DNA from: Orbilia blumenaviensis
Taxonomy: Eukaryota; Ascomycota; Orbiliomycetes; Orbiliales; Orbiliaceae
DNA length: 64,000 nt
Reading direction: 5' to 3'
Assembly (NCBI GenBank): GCA_036872755.1
Contig: JAVHNS010000011.1
Coordinates: forward strand, 1,768,566-1,832,565
A program made the position numbers and the translations under genes. Below, one piece after another: positions 11,656-25,895 of the stretch; position 1 is the stretch's first letter, and each line of letters starts with the position of its first letter. A model generated the notes under the pieces. That model had not been told where the DNA came from, searched no databases, and saw only the letters and a program-made list of their open reading frames with translations.

Positions 11656-14600
11656 TTTATATATTAAAAAATTATTTTTCAATTTATTATTATAAATATT
11701 TTACAATTATTCATAACATCTATTAAAAAAAATAAATTAATATAAAATATTTTATAAAACTTAACAAATTTTAAACTTTTGGATTTTAAATTTTTGGAAA
11801 GTAGTGGAATGTAATAGTTTATTTTATGATTTAAAGATAATAATTTAATTATAATTATTTAATTTATAAAATTAATTAATAAATTAAATAAATTTATAAA
11901 TAATTACAACAAAACATAAATTTTTATTTATTAGATGAGATTATTCTTTAATTTTAATTACTAAATATTTAAAAATAATAAAAAATATAAAATTAATTTT
12001 ATTTTTAATTAATTATAAGGTATTATAATTAAATAATCCAAATTTTTAATAATTTTAATAAATATAAATAAAATTTTTTTAGAGTTAGTAATATAGAAAA
12101 TATTTAAATAAATTATTATAACTTATTTTAAAAATTTAAATAAAAAAGAAGTAATTAGACTTATTATTTTAAAGATATAATAAAAAAACAAAATTATTGA
12201 TTATATAATTTGCTTTAATATATTATAAGTTAAATTATTTTTATAATATAAAAATATTTTATATATTTTTTGTTATAAAAATTTTAAAAAAAAAATTTAG
12301 AAAATTATTTTTGTTATAAAAATTTTAAAAAAAAAATTTAGAAAATTATTTTTGTTATAATTAATAATATATTAAAAAAATTTGAAGATTTATAAAAATT
12401 TATATAATTAATAATTTATATTAAAAAATTATAAAATTTATATATTAAAAATTATTAAATTTAAAATAATTTATCTTATAATTTATAAATTTAAATTATA
12501 TTATAATAAATTATATTAATATTAAATTAATTAAATTTTATAAAAATAAATATTTTTTAATAAAAAAAATTATCTTTTAATAAATATAAACATTATAAAA
12601 TAAATAATTTTTACTTTAAATATAGAAAATCTAATTATATAATAAAATAATATTATAATAATATACAATATAAAAAATTAAAAAAATAATAAAAACAATA
12701 AAATTCTTATTATTTAAAAAAAAAAATATTTATATTATATATAGTGTTATATTAATAATAATATGTAAAATAAAATTATTAAAAAAATATTTTAATTATT
12801 TAATAATAAAAATAATATTATTATAAAACAATAAGATAATATGAATTAGAGTATTAATAAATTGTGGTGTATTTAACAATTTTATAATAATATAATTTAT
12901 AGTGAAATATAATATATTTTTAATAAAAAAAAAAAAATTTATATTATTTAAAAGAGTAAATAATATCTTATTAAGCTATAATATTACATATAAAATAAAA
13001 AATTTAAAAATAAAAATAAATAATTTTAAAAAATTTATTTTTTTTAATATTATAAAAATTAAATTATTTAATTTTATATTAAAATTTATATAATTATATA
13101 AAAATAATTTAAATATTAATTAAAATATAGATTATTTTTTAATATAATAAATTATAAAATTTTATATTATTATTATAAAATTAATTAAAGTAAAATAATT
13201 TAACTTTTTATTAAAAAATTTTATATTAATAAAAATAATAATTTTAAAAAAAATTATTTCTTAAAATAAATTAATATAACACATATTAAAAAAATATATT
13301 AATTTCACAAATTTAAAAAAAAAAAATAATAAATAAATTATTAAAATATTAATTTTAAAATTATAAAATTTTATTAATACAAAATATTGTATTTTTTTTT
13401 AAATTAATTTATAAGTTTTTTTTAATTAAAAATAAAATATTAAAATTATATATAAAAAAAATAAAATTAAAAAATTTTATTTGTAAATTTTTTTTATTAA
13501 TAAAAATATTTATTTTTTTTATAAAAAAAAAAGATGGTTTACTATAATTTTATATAAATTATTAAATATTTAATAATATAATAATAAAAAATTAATATTT
13601 ATTATTTTTAATAAATAAATTTTTTAATTAATTATAAAATATTAAAATATTTATTAAATTAAATTTAAAAAAAATTTATAATTTAATATATATTATAATA
13701 AAAAAAAAAATAATATTTAAAATAATATAATTTTTATAAATATTTAATAATATTATTTAAATTAATAAATATATTAATAATTTTCTAATTGTTATTAAAT
13801 ATATTATTTTATAATTTACTGAATATTTTTGTTATTATTTATTTAAATGATATTTTAATTTTTTTAAAAAATTATAAATGTCATATAAAATATATATATA
13901 CTGTATTATAATAATTTAAAATAATATTATTATATATTAAAATAAAAAAATATAAGTTTTATAAAAAAAAAGTGGATTTTTTAAATTTTATTATATTAAT
14001 TTATAATATCTTAATAAATAAAAACAAAATAAAAATTATATATTAATAAAAAACTTTTCAAAATATAAAATAATTATAATTTTTTTTAAATTTTATAAAT
14101 TTTTATTATTAATTTTTTATAAAACACAACACTATAATAAAATTAATTATAAAATTTTTATTAAAAAAAAAGATATAAAAATAAAGTAAAAAATAATAAA
14201 TTATATTTAAACATATTAAAAAAAAATTTATAATAAAAATAATATTATTATACTACAATTAAAAATAATATATTATAATTAAAATTAATATTTTTGAATT
14301 TAAAATTAAAATTTATTTTTTAAAATAAAATAAAAAAAATTATTAATATTTTATTTATTTTTAAAACAAAAAATTATTAATATTTTATTTATTTTTAAAA
14401 CAAAAAAATATTAAAAATAAAAAAAAACTATAAAATTTTTAATTAAAAAATATTAATAATAATTAAAATATTATAATATTAAACAACATATTTAAAAAAA
14501 AATTTAATTTTAAATTATTATTTATAATAATTATTAAAATTTAATTTATTTTATAATTTTAAAATAATTTAATATAAAATAAATTAAATAATTTAAGAAA

Positions 14601-17391
14601 TTAATAAATTATAATTTTATTATTTAATATTATCCAAAAAAAAATAATATGATAATAAATATATTATTTTATTAAATAAAATATATAAAAAAATATAATA
14701 AATTATTATTATTTTTATTATTAAAAATAAAATAATTAATTATATAAATATATAATAAATCATTTAATATTTTAATATTAATATTTATTAAATTTTTATA
14801 AAATATTAATAATATTAAAAAAATATATTTTAAAAATAAGAAAATAAAATATATTATTAATCTTATATAATGAGATGATATGGTATATATAATAAGTTAT
14901 ATATTAAAAAAAAATAATATATTATAATTTAAAAACAAATTATATATATTTAATATTTTAAAATTATATAAAAATATAATATATTATATATATGATATTT
15001 TTTTAATAAATTATTTTAATTATTATAAAATATAAAAATTATTTTTTAAAAATTATTATTTTTTAAAATATATTAAATTTATTTATAAATATATTATAAA
15101 ATATAATATTTATTAATAAAATAAAATAATTAAAAAATTTAAAAAAAAAACTATTATTATTTTTAATATTAAATATATTATAATATAATATTTTTATAAA
15201 TTTTATTATTAAATTATTTTTATTATAAAATTTTATATTAAAAAATATAAACCTAAAATTTAATATAATTTAAATAATAATAAATAAATTAATTAAATTT
15301 ATATATTTTATATTATTTTATAATAAACTGTATATAAAAAAATTAATATAAATTTATATAAAATATTTAATTTATAATAATTTTTTAAATAATTTCATAT
15401 TTAATTAAAAACAAATTTTTATTTTTAAGTTTATTATAAATTTTTATAAAATAATAAATATTATAAGAAAATAATTTATTACATTTTATTTTAAAACAAA
15501 TAATTAGACAAAAAAAGTTAATTAAATTTTGGAATAATTGATAAAAAATTATTATAATTATAAATATAATAATTGGGTTGGTTTATTTCCACTTATAATA
15601 TTTATATATAATAATATTTATTAAATAATAATTAAAATAATCTTATTTTTTATTAAATATAATTATTATTTACAATTTAAAAGAAATTATTTTATGAGAA
15701 ATAAGGTGCTAATTATAGAGGAATATATTAAGAAATTAAAATTATTATATTAGATTTATAAATTAAAAATAAAATAAATTTAAAATAATTAAATTAAATA
15801 TAATAACTTAAAATAGAATAAAATATTAAAATATAAAATTAGGTAAAAAATTATATTTTTTAATAAAAATATAAATATTAAATAATTTTTTATAAAATTT
15901 AAAATTAAATTTTTAAATTTATATAAAATTATAATTTATATTAAAATATATATTTATAAATTAATATTATTTAAAAAAATAAGATAATATAATATTTTTT
16001 ATATATTATTTTTAAAATTATATATTATAAATAAAATTTATTTAATATTTTTTAAATTATAATATATTAAGATAAAAAAAAAAAATAAAAAATAAAAAAA
16101 ATATTAATAAAAAATAATTTTAAAAAAAATATATATAATTATATTAAAATAAAATACTATTTAATTAAATAAAAAAATTAATTATTAATAAATATATTAT
16201 AAAAATTTGAAAAATATTTATTATATATAAGAACTAAAATTAAAAATTTTAAAAAAATATTTTAAAAAATTTTAAAAAAATATTTTAAAAAATTTTATAA
16301 ATTGTAATAATTTATAAAAAAATTTAAAATTATTATTAAAATTTTAAAATTATAATAAATTAATTTAATAAAATTATTAAAAATAAAATAAATTTAAAAA
16401 AATAAAAACTTTTATAGAAAATTAAAAAAAAATTAATAAAAATAAATATAATAATATACAAAAAATTTATTTAAAATATAATTAAATAGAACAACTTTTT
16501 TTTTTAAAAAACCCTATATTTATAAAATTTTTTATTTTTATCTTTTTTTTTTTTTTTAATTTTTAATAAAAACCACAATAATCTATAGGTTTTTTATAAT
16601 AGTAGGAAGTAGATTTTTTATTATTATTAATATTTTTATTATTTTTTCTATTATCTTTATTAATTTTATTATTTTTTTTATTCGCTATATTATTATTATT
16701 TACAAAAAAAAAAACTTTATTATTCTTATTTTTTCCATCACTATTCTTATCACTATTTTTTACAATATTATTTTTATTATTATTTTTTTTATTACTTTTA
16801 ATAATTAAAATAATTTTAAAAAAATTAATTTTCTATTAATTACAATATATTAATAAAAATTTTTATAATTAAAATAATTAAATAAATAAAATAATTTTTA
16901 TAAGTTATAATAAATTAAATAATAAAATTAATAATTATAAAATTTATATTTCTAAATTAACAAAACCAAATTACACTAAATTACTTTTTTTAATAATAAA
17001 AATAAATATTATAATTATTAAAAAAAAAATAATAAATAAAATTTATAATTTAATATTAATTATATATAATATATAATAAAAAATTAAAATTAATATAAAT
17101 TGCTTTTATAATATTAATAATATATATATTAAATTAATTAATTATTTTTTAAATAAAATAAAATAAAATAAAATAAAAAAAATTAATATATATTTTATAA
17201 AATAAAATAAAATAAAAAAAAAAAGATTATAAATTATTAACTTAAAAATTTTAAAATATTTTAAAATTATTAATTTAAAAAAATTATTTATTAAAAAATT
17301 TTAAAATAAAAAAAAAAAAGAAAAAAAGAAAAAAATATAAAATATAATATTATATATTAAATTTGAGTTTTTTTTAAAATTTTAAAAATTA
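11656..17391. other. AT desert, probable erased interior of the first LTR element
   Basis: About 5.7 kb of almost pure A and T. No open frame with protein-like composition is present; the only open stretch (about 12902-13093) is made of Lys, Ile, Asn and Phe and reflects composition. A short tandem duplication (gttataaaaattttaaaaaa-type words) lies at 12270-12358, and a slightly C-richer strip (ttattattatt with ctatt/ccatca) at 16600-16800. Position between the two LTRs suggests the former internal domain. Confidence 0.5.
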
Positions 17392-18699
17392 CTCTTGAGA
17401 CAGAGCTGGAGGTTGAACAACTAATAGACAACGGTTGGGTGGTTTGTTGCTAGTTTAGCCACTGTGAATTCACGGTCGTGATAACTGCTACGTAGCAGAT
17501 TTATTAATAGTTTTGTAATAGTTACCAAACCATGAATGAATAGTATGAAAACTATTTAAAAACTATATTAATAACTGATAGCAATTTATTAAAAAAACCA
17601 TTTTTTCAATTGTTTTTTATTAGTTTGGCAGTCGTTTTACAATAATTATACAACAATTTTAATTATTAATTTTTATTAGTTTTTGCTACTATAAAATTAT
17701 AGTTTTCTAACGGTTGCCGCTACGGTTCTTAAAACGGTTTTTTATATTATTTTAATTATTTTAATTTTTTTAATTTTTTTAATTTTTTTAATTTTTTTAA
17801 TTGTGAATTTTATTAGCTAGTCACGTGATCATTTTCAGTAACAAAACTCTTTTTTTATTTAATTTCAATTTAATTTAATTTTCGCATGCAAATTGGTTAC
17901 GTGACACATACAAAAAATAACTTTGAAATTTATTTTTAAAATTATTCTCAATCAATTTATTACTTAACCTTCAATTTCTTTTTTAATCTATCATTATTTT
18001 ATTGTCTTATAAGTTAGCTACCTTATTAACTAGCTGCCATACTAACTACTAACTTGTTAAGTACTCCACCTTACTAGCTGCTGTGTTAGCTACTAACTTG
18101 CTAAATCCTTCATTAACTAACACTTTGCTAACTACCATGCTAACTGCCATAATAACTACCGTACTAACTGCCATACTAGCTGCCAATATGCTAAATTTTT
18201 TATTAGCTACCTTTCTAGCTGCTTTGCTAATTGCTATCTTAGCTACCGTGCTAGCTACCATACTAGCTATTCTACTAGTTGTTCTACTAGTTGTTTTATT
18301 AGCTGTTCTATTAGTTGTTCTATTAGCTGTTCTACTAGCTGTTTTATTAGCTGTTCTATTGGTTAGCTATTAATCTATTAAGTGATTTGCTGTAAATTTT
18401 GTGTTGTGATCGTAAATTAATAAAATTGTGCAATAATAGTGCAACAACCGTGCAACAGCTGTGTTACAACCATACAGCAACTGTTCAACAATTGTAGCAG
18501 CAACTAATTTGATGGTTTGCCAACGGTTTATAATGGTTGTTCAACGGTATAATCTAATTGTTTAATTATTAAATGACAGTTGAAATCGGTTAGTTTACGG
18601 AAGATTAACTGTTGTATAATTGCTGAAAATTGAAAAATGGTTTGCTGGTTTTGCAATGGTTGTTTCACGGTTGCTCTGCACTATTCTTTTCTTTAAGAG
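17392..18699 (+). mobile_element. TA-flanked non-autonomous DNA transposon, copy T1
   Basis: The ends are CTCTTGAGACAGAGCTGG at the left and the inverted CTTAAAGAAAAG-type end at the right, with the dinucleotide TA on both sides (17390-17391 and 18700-18701). A second copy in opposite orientation lies at 60435-61772. There is no transposase; the middle holds a minisatellite (18005-18372) and a CACGTG module (17820-17980). Short inverted ends plus a TA duplication fit Tc1/mariner-type non-autonomous elements. GC is higher than the surroundings, so RIP has been weak here. Confidence 0.7.
18005..18372. repeat. Degenerate 12-bp minisatellite (AGCTAGTAGAAC-like units)
   Basis: Tandem GCTA-containing units, read on this strand as ttagctgttctac, regular at the right end and degraded to the left. 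The period of 12 is a multiple of three, so the array is open on both strands and makes Ala/Thr/Ser/Val or Leu/Ala/Val repeats; these are not genes. The sister array is at 60781-61156. Confidence 0.75.
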
Positions 18700-19270
18700 T
18701 AAAATTTATATAATTTATAATTATATTTTTATATTATAAATTATAAAATATAAATTTTAAAATTATAAATTATAAAATATAATTACTAAAAATTATAATT
18801 TATAAAATATAAATTTTATAATAATATAAATTTATAAATTAATATATAATATAATAAATTTAATTTTATATAATTAACCACTTATATTACATTAAAAATC
18901 TTTAAAATATAATATATTATAAATTATTATAAAATAAATTTAAAATCTTTTACATAATTTTATAATATATAATTTTTTATAAAATTATAGTATATAAATA
19001 AAATTTTTAATATATATAAAATTTTATTTTAAATTTATAATTAATATATTATTTTTATTATATATTATTTTTATATATTTAAATTTAATAACTAAATTTA
19101 AAACTTTTAAAATACCTATATAAAATTATAATAATACAATAATATTAGTAAATTAAAATTTAAAACTAACCCTTTAAAACATTTTTTAAATTATATAAAA
19201 AAATTATAACTTTAATATAAATCATAATAATAAAATCTTATTTAATTTTTAGTAAGTAAATTTTAAAAAT
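18700..19270. other. AT desert
   Basis: A and T almost only, with short direct repeats of aaattataaattataaaatata around 18715-18810. It lies just inside the right LTR. No gene is visible. Confidence 0.5.
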
Positions 19271-20058
19271 TATTAAAAAAAAATAATATTAAATTTTATA
19301 TTTATATAATAATATATAAAATATAATAAAATTAATATAATAATTAGAATTATCTAATCTAAGTAATATAAATATACAATAATCTATCTAAAAACCCACT
19401 TAGATAATTTTAATTTTTAAGCTAATATTAGATCAATTTCCTTAATTTAGAAGTAATAAAAAATTACAACTTGATATTATAATATATATATTTTTTTAAT
19501 ATATAAAATATAAATAATAATTATATATATAACTTTTTATCTTTTAATTTATAATTATAATTAAGATCATAGTCTCAACCGTTGTAACACGCACACTCTC
19601 GCATATATAACCTTACAATGGAGTTAAGTCAAATGTATTAAATAAAGTTTACTAAATTTAGTAATATTTTCAATTAGGGTTTATATACATAATAAACCAT
19701 GTGTAGGGTAATTTATAAACTAATCTACATAAAAAATGGTTTAAACACATAAAAAATCAAAACCATTCTAACTAAAAAATCATATAAGATTTAAAAAAAT
19801 TATATATAAAACTTTAAGAAAAAAACTAAGTTTCATCGCGCTTTATCATATAAGGGAGATTTCGTCGTAAATTTTTCTATTATATTATTAGTTGAAAACT
19901 TGTTTATTTTTGTTGTAGTTTTATTTTAAATTAATGATATAATAGAAAAATTTGCGATAAAACCTCCCCTGTATGATGGAGCGTGATGGAACTTGGTTTT
20001 TTTCCTGATGAATAACATATTTAATTATTTTAAATATAATATTCTAACACTCCTACCA
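19271..20058 (+). mobile_element. LTR (right copy), interrupted by a MITE
   Basis: The first about 340 bp are the transition-mutated twin of 11364-11655, beginning TATTAAA in place of TGTTAGA. The end is either ATTCTAACA at 20049, an exact inverse of TGTTAGAAT, or CCTACCA at 20058, after which AATTT would match the AATTC before the left LTR with one C-to-T change. MITE M1 (19812-20010) sits inside. The right half is less mutated than the left. Confidence 0.55.
19812..20010. mobile_element. CATCAGG-type MITE, copy M1
   Basis: A 199-bp near-palindrome. The right end reads ...ACTTGGTTTTTTTCCTGATG, and the left end is its inverse with transitions (CTTTAAGAAAAAAACTAAG). AA flanks both sides. It is inserted in the right LTR. 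Confidence 0.65.
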
Positions 20059-20589
20059 AATTTTATCTTATTATTATGACTTTTAAATTGAATTTTTTCT
20101 TTATTTATATAACTATAATTATATTTATTTACTATATTAATAAAATTGATATAATTTAAATAATAGATTTAATAAATATATTATCTTTTACTATATTTTA
20201 AATAATATTTTAAATTATAGAATGTATAAGAAAAATATATAAAAATATATAATTTAATATAAAATAATTATAAATAATAAAAATTTGTATTAAAATCATT
20301 TTAAATATATAAATTAAAGGTAAAATATAAATAAAAAAAATTTAAATGCATAAAGTGATAAATTATTTATATATATAATATAATTAAGTTGTTATAGTAA
20401 GTAGTTATACTAGTACTATTAAATAAAAGTATTATATTTTATTAAAAATCTTAATTAAATTATAACGTTATTTTTGTAAGTAAAAATAACTTTAATTTAA
20501 AATATATATATAATAAATATAAATTTATTCTCATTAAGTATTTTTAATATTTAATCTTTATTAAAAATTTAATTAAAAAATTAATTAAA

Positions 20590-20745
20590 TGTCAGAATAC
20601 TACGTTCAGGGTAGCTAAGCGAGCCACCCTATATATGACCTCTCTAACCTCTTATATGGCTTTCTAGCTAGAATGACTTTGACCCTTTATGTGCCTGAAT
20701 CATTTTTATGTAATTAGTTTATGGACTATTTTGTATATAGTTTAC
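20590..20745 (+). mobile_element. GC-containing patch, possible LTR start
   Basis: Starts TGTCAGAATACTACGTTC and keeps mixed composition for about 150 bp, with a TATATATGACC promoter-like string. TG start and sharp left edge against AT desert suggest a relic LTR or solo LTR. No partner was found in the window. Confidence 0.3.
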
Positions 20746-20800
20746 TTATATAAATTTTAATTAAAGATATTATTAAATTTAATAAATTTTATTTAATATA

Positions 20801-20999
20801 CATTAGGAAAAAAACCAAGTTTTATTGTGCTCTATTATATAGAAGAAATTCCATCGCAAGTTTTTTTATTATGTTATTGGTTTAAAACAAAATTATAATA
20901 AAAATAAGCAAGTTTTTAGTTAATAATATAGTAGAAAAATTTGTGATAGAATTTCCTCTGTATGATGGAGTGTGATGGATTTTGGTTTTTTTCTTGAAG
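20801..20999. mobile_element. CATCAGG-type MITE, copy M2
   Basis: About 199 bp, CATTAGGAAAAAAACCAAG at the left and the inverse TTTGGTTTTTTTCTTGAAG at the right, flanked by TA. Its inner half matches M1 closely. Confidence 0.65.
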
Positions 21000-22667
21000 T
21001 ATTTTATTTGATTTTATTAATTTTAATAAACTATAAATTTAATATAATTATAAATTAAATTAATATTTATATAATAAAAAATTCAAGTTTATTAAATAAT
21101 TTGTTAATTAATTTATTTTTTATTATTTAATTATTATTTATTTTTAAATTAATTAAGATATTTAATTTTAATAATTTTAAAAAATATTTATTTATTATTT
21201 ATTACAAATGTAAATATAATATTTATATATATTTCAATAATAACAATTATTATAATTAGAAAGATTAATTTTTTAAATTTATAAATTATATTAAGTTATT
21301 TAATAATTTTTATAATATTAATTTAAAACTAATTAAAATAAAAAAAATTTAAAAATTAATTTATATAAAAATTATTATTACTAAACTAAAACTTATAAAA
21401 ATAGGTTTAAAAAATAAAGTTTTTAAAAATAAACCTTTAATTTAAAATTATTTATATAAAATTAATTAATTTAAAAAAAAAATTTTGATAATAAATTTTA
21501 ATTAATAAATTTAAATTTATTTTATACTATATAATTAATAAAATATTTATTAAAATTATTTTAATGTTTAATTAAATTTAAAATATATTAGTTAAAAAAA
21601 AAATAGGAAAGAAATTTATATTATTTTAATTTATTATATAAATAATATTTTTTAATAAATTTATATTAAATTAATAATTATATTTATTTTATAAAAAAAT
21701 TTAGTAAAATTTTTTATTTTAATTAGAAACTTAATAATTGTTTTTAATTTTTATATTAATTTTTATAAAATAAAATTATTTTTAAAAAAACTATATATAA
21801 AATAATTAAAAAAATTTAAAATATCTTAAATTAAATTATTGAATATTATTTATAAAATAAATAATAAAATAATTAAAAATTAATATTTAATAAAATTAAA
21901 ATTAATATTATTAATTATTATTAATTATATTTAAATTTATCAGTAAAAAAATTAAAATTTAATTTTTTATTAAATATAAAAAATTATATAAAATTTTATG
22001 TTTAAAAATAAGATAATATAATTTAAATAAATTAAATAAATAATAAAAATTAAAAAAAATAATAAAAATATAAAAAAAATAATAAAAATAAAGAAGTTAA
22101 GATAATAATAAAAATTATAATAATTATAAAAAAAAAAGTTTATCAAAATAATAAAAGAAATAATAACAAAAATAATTATAATTATAATTATAATAATTAA
22201 AATAAAATTAATAATAATATTAATTGTTATTATTATAATTCATTTAATTATTAAATTAAAAATTATTTTGTTAAAAAGTTAATAATAAAAAGAAAAAAAA
22301 ATAAAATAAATAAAATAATAAAAAAAAGAATTAATAAAAAATAAATATAATTGTTAATATTAAAGAATTAAAAAAATTTTTTATTAAAAATCAAATCAAA
22401 TCTCTATTCAATATAGAAATAATATTTAAAATTAATTTTTAAATTTATATAAAATTTAAAATAAATATAATAATTATAATATTTAAAAAATTTTTTATAA
22501 TAAATAATGAATAAATTATTAATTTTAGTATTTTTAATATTTATATATTAATTAAATTAAATTTAAAAAAGTATAAATAATTATTTAAATTTATTAAAAT
22601 TAAAATAATAAATAAATAATTTATTTATATTTTTAAAATAAATATAATTATTAAATTTTAAATTATT
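21000..22667. other. AT desert
   Basis: Nearly pure A and T with frequent (AAT)n-like runs around 22020-22340. No gene or transposon end was recognised. Confidence 0.5.
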
Positions 22668-23487
22668 CATCAGCAAAAACATAGAGACCTCTGGAAGTCA
22701 TTATATGGAACGGTGGAAGCTAGTAGGGTTTTTAGAAGTTATTCTATGGAGTTCTGGAAGCGCGGTGCTTTGTGCTTGATGTTAGCAGGGATTAAATGTT
22801 ATTGAGTTGGTGTGGGAGTTAATAAAATTACAAAATAACTGTGCGCGTGGTGTTAAGCAGCTATAATGTTGAATGAGTGCTCTTGAATGTTATTTCGGCA
22901 GAATTCATGCCTTTTTTCATGTAGTGAAGGAGTTTGAATTTTGATTAGAATTTCTATAATTAGTTTTACTTTTTTTTTTGTTGTTTTTTTAGTTTTATTT
23001 ACAGATTTGTAAGTTTTTTGTTTGCATGTTTAGAAATTTGTTAACTTATAATTTTTTTCATAGAAGTTATATTGAAATGATGTTGAAACTAGTGATTTCA
23101 AATGTTTAGAGGTTTGTAATAGCTGCAGAATGTTTATAGTAGTTGTAAAATGTTTATAATAGCTACAGAATGTGTTAATTTTATGTAAATTTATTATTAT
23201 CATTATGTTGATTATATAAATATTAATGTTTTATATATTTATAGATCAAAATTTAGAGATGATTTTGATTTTTAAAGAAATAATTTAATAATAGTTGATT
23301 AGTAATTAGATGTTTTTAATTTTTATTGAGGACGTTGAATTGTGTTGAGGTTGTTATTAGGTTGTTTTTTTTTTGTGTTAGGTTCTTTTTTTGGCTTCTT
23401 AGGCTTTTAGAAGTGCTTTTAAGTCAAGAGGTTTCCGGGTTTATCGGCTTCAGAAGCCCGGGAAGCCAACACTTTTTTTTGTTGATG
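22668..23487. mobile_element. CATCARCAAAAA-type element M6, 820 bp
   Basis: The left end CATCAGCAAAAAC and the right end, inverse CATCAACAAAAAAAAGTG, are inverted relatives of the CATCAGG family, flanked by TT on both sides. Internal GC is moderate. It holds three tandem near-copies of gttgtaatagctacagaatg-type units (23105-23175) and an AAGCCCGGGAAGCC end patch. There is no open frame. Confidence 0.55.
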
Positions 23488-23894
23488 TTAAATTATTAGA
23501 TTTTTAAAATTTTTAAAAAATTATTATTTATTTATATTTTTGTTAAATATAATTATAAAATAAAAATTAAAGATTTAATAATAATTATTAATATTAATTT
23601 AATAATTATATTAATTAATATTTTTAATAATTATATTAATTAATATTTTTAATAATAAATATTTATTAAATAAAAAATTTAATATAAAATTTAATATTTT
23701 TAATTTAAATTTAATATTTAATAAAAAAAATAAATTTAAATTAAAAATTAAAATAAAATTAAACAAAAATATTAAATTTTTTATAAAATAATATAATAAA
23801 TTTAATTATATTTTATATTATATTTAGTAAAAATTAATAAAAAAATTAAAATTAATTTAATTTTTAAAAAAAAAATTATTAATTTATTAAATTT

Positions 23895-24206
23895 CATCAG
23901 GAAAAAAACACATGTCCTTAATATCATCCGATAAAAGGCTCTCTATTGCGCTCCATCGCGGCCCATCGCAGCCCATCATGGCCCATTGTACAACAAACAC
24001 TACATTAAAAAAATTTTTATTCTTTATATTACTATATTACAATTATATTGATTTTTTGTTTGTTATTGTTTGTTATTTTAATTTTTAAAAACGGCAGAAA
24101 AATGTAAATAAAAAACAAAAGTATAAATACTTTCTTTTTGTTTTGTTTTTCAAAAAAAAACTTAATTTTTTTGTCTTCACTTCTATTATTATTACAAAAA
24201 AAAAAT

Positions 24207-24242
<36 letters not shown>

Positions 24243-24785
24243 CTATAGAAAAAACAACTTTGAAAAAAAATAAAATTTTTTTTAATAATAAAAAAATAAA
24301 AAAAAAAAAGATTAAATAGAAAAATAATTTAGGCTTTTTTTTTTTTTTTTTTTTTTTTATATATATATTATTTTTATTATTTTTATTATTTTTATTATTT
24401 TTATTATTTTTATTATTTTTATTATTTTTATTATTTTTATTATTTTTATTATTGATTCAACATTAAAATAAAAATAATAAAAATAATAATATATATTATA
24501 GATTTTCCGCTATATATTAAAATTAATAAATTTAAATAATAATTGTATTAATTAGTGTCTTTAAAAATAATTTTTTTTTTTAAATTTAATATTAAAATAA
24601 AAAACTATTACAAAAAAAAAATGTTAAAACTTCTATTTTACAAAGCAACCTCCATCTTATGAAATAGTTTTCATTTTATAAAATGGTTTTCATCTGGAAG
24701 ATAATGTTTCTTAAATTTCAAAGTGCCTTAAGTGCCTTAGGATGAGCAGGATGGAGCGCGATGGAACTGTGTTTTTTTCCTGATG
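23895..24785. mobile_element. CATCAGG-type element M3, 891 bp
   Basis: CATCAGGAAAAAAACAC at the left and GTGTTTTTTTCCTGATG at the right form perfect inverted ends flanked by TT. Inside the left end is a short tandem array of gcccatcgcg-type units (23950-23992), then long A- and T-runs. The right 100 bp (cttaagtgccttaggatg) are the inverse of the left ends of D1 and D2, so M3 is a deletion derivative of that family. Confidence 0.7.
24181..24456. repeat. Poly-A, poly-T and (TTATTTTTA)n low-complexity tract
   Basis: An A-run at about 24196-24239, a T-run at 24336-24358, and about ten units of a 9-bp TTATTTTTA repeat at 24365-24456, all within M3. Confidence 0.85.
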
Positions 24786-25895
24786 TTATATATAAATTAA
24801 AAAATTTTTTTTAATTATAATAATATTTAATTTAAATATAAAATATTTTAAAAAAATTTTATAATAATTTATTAAATAAATTATTTTTAATTAAAAAAAA
24901 TAAAAAATATTTTATTATTCTTATAAATAATTATTTTGAATAAAAAAAAATATAAATAATAATTTATAAAATTAATATTTATAATAATTTTAAATTATTT
25001 ATTATTAAAATAAAAATAAAAAAATTAATATAGAAAATTATATAAAATTTTTGATTTTTATTTAAATAATAAAATAGAAAAGTATAATAATTAAAAATTC
25101 TTAAATCTCTTATTATGATATAAAATAAAATCTGAGTATTTTTTATTATAATATTAAAATTCCAATAATATAATTGAAAAATAAATAAATATATTAATTT
25201 TTATAATTACAATATTATTATATAAAATAAATTTATTAATATTTTTTTAAAAAAAATTATAATTATAATTATTTACTTAAAAAATAAGTTTTTGTTGTAA
25301 AGTTTAAATAATAAAAAATTATTATATAAAATTTTATATAAATAATTTTTTAATTTAAATTATTTTAAACCTTTTAATTGTTTTATTTAGTATTGAATAC
25401 CCCCCCAAAAAATATAATAAATTTATTATATATGTTAATTTATATTTATTTATAAATTATATAAAAAACAATATTATTTTTTATAAAATTTAAAATAGAA
25501 TAAGATTTTATAATAAAAAAATTTTTAATTAAGAGGAGATAATATTTTCTGGAAAAATTAATTTAATTAAATTAATACAATTATTATTTATTTAATAATT
25601 TTTATAAATTTAAAAATAGTAGAATTTTTTAATTTATAAAAAAAAATATAAATTTAGATTTGGAATTATATTATAAAAATAATATTATATTAATATTTTT
25701 ATTATTAAAATCTAATTGAAATATATTATTTAATTAGATATATTAAAATTAGTTATTATTAATATTATATTAAAATTTATTATTAAAAAAGTTATATTAA
25801 AATAAAATATTTACAATACTATATTAAAAAATATAAAATTATTTATAAATAAATTAAAAAAAGTTTAATTTTTAAAATAATTTAAAAGAATTAAA
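24786..25895. other. AT desert
   Basis: A and T almost throughout. A C8 run occurs at about 25399-25406 in an otherwise GC-free neighbourhood. No gene is visible. Confidence 0.5.

Noticed and set aside
17820..17903. CACGTG plus about 78 bp AT as a yeast-type point centromere (CDEI-CDEII)
   Set aside because: The unit is repeated in many transposon copies, no CDEIII-like motif follows, and the genes indicate Pezizomycotina, which use regional centromeres.
18049..18373. Ala/Thr/Leu-rich open frames on both strands, also at 60680-61161
   Set aside because: They coincide with the 12-bp minisatellite of T1 and T2; no start context, homologue or unique sequence.
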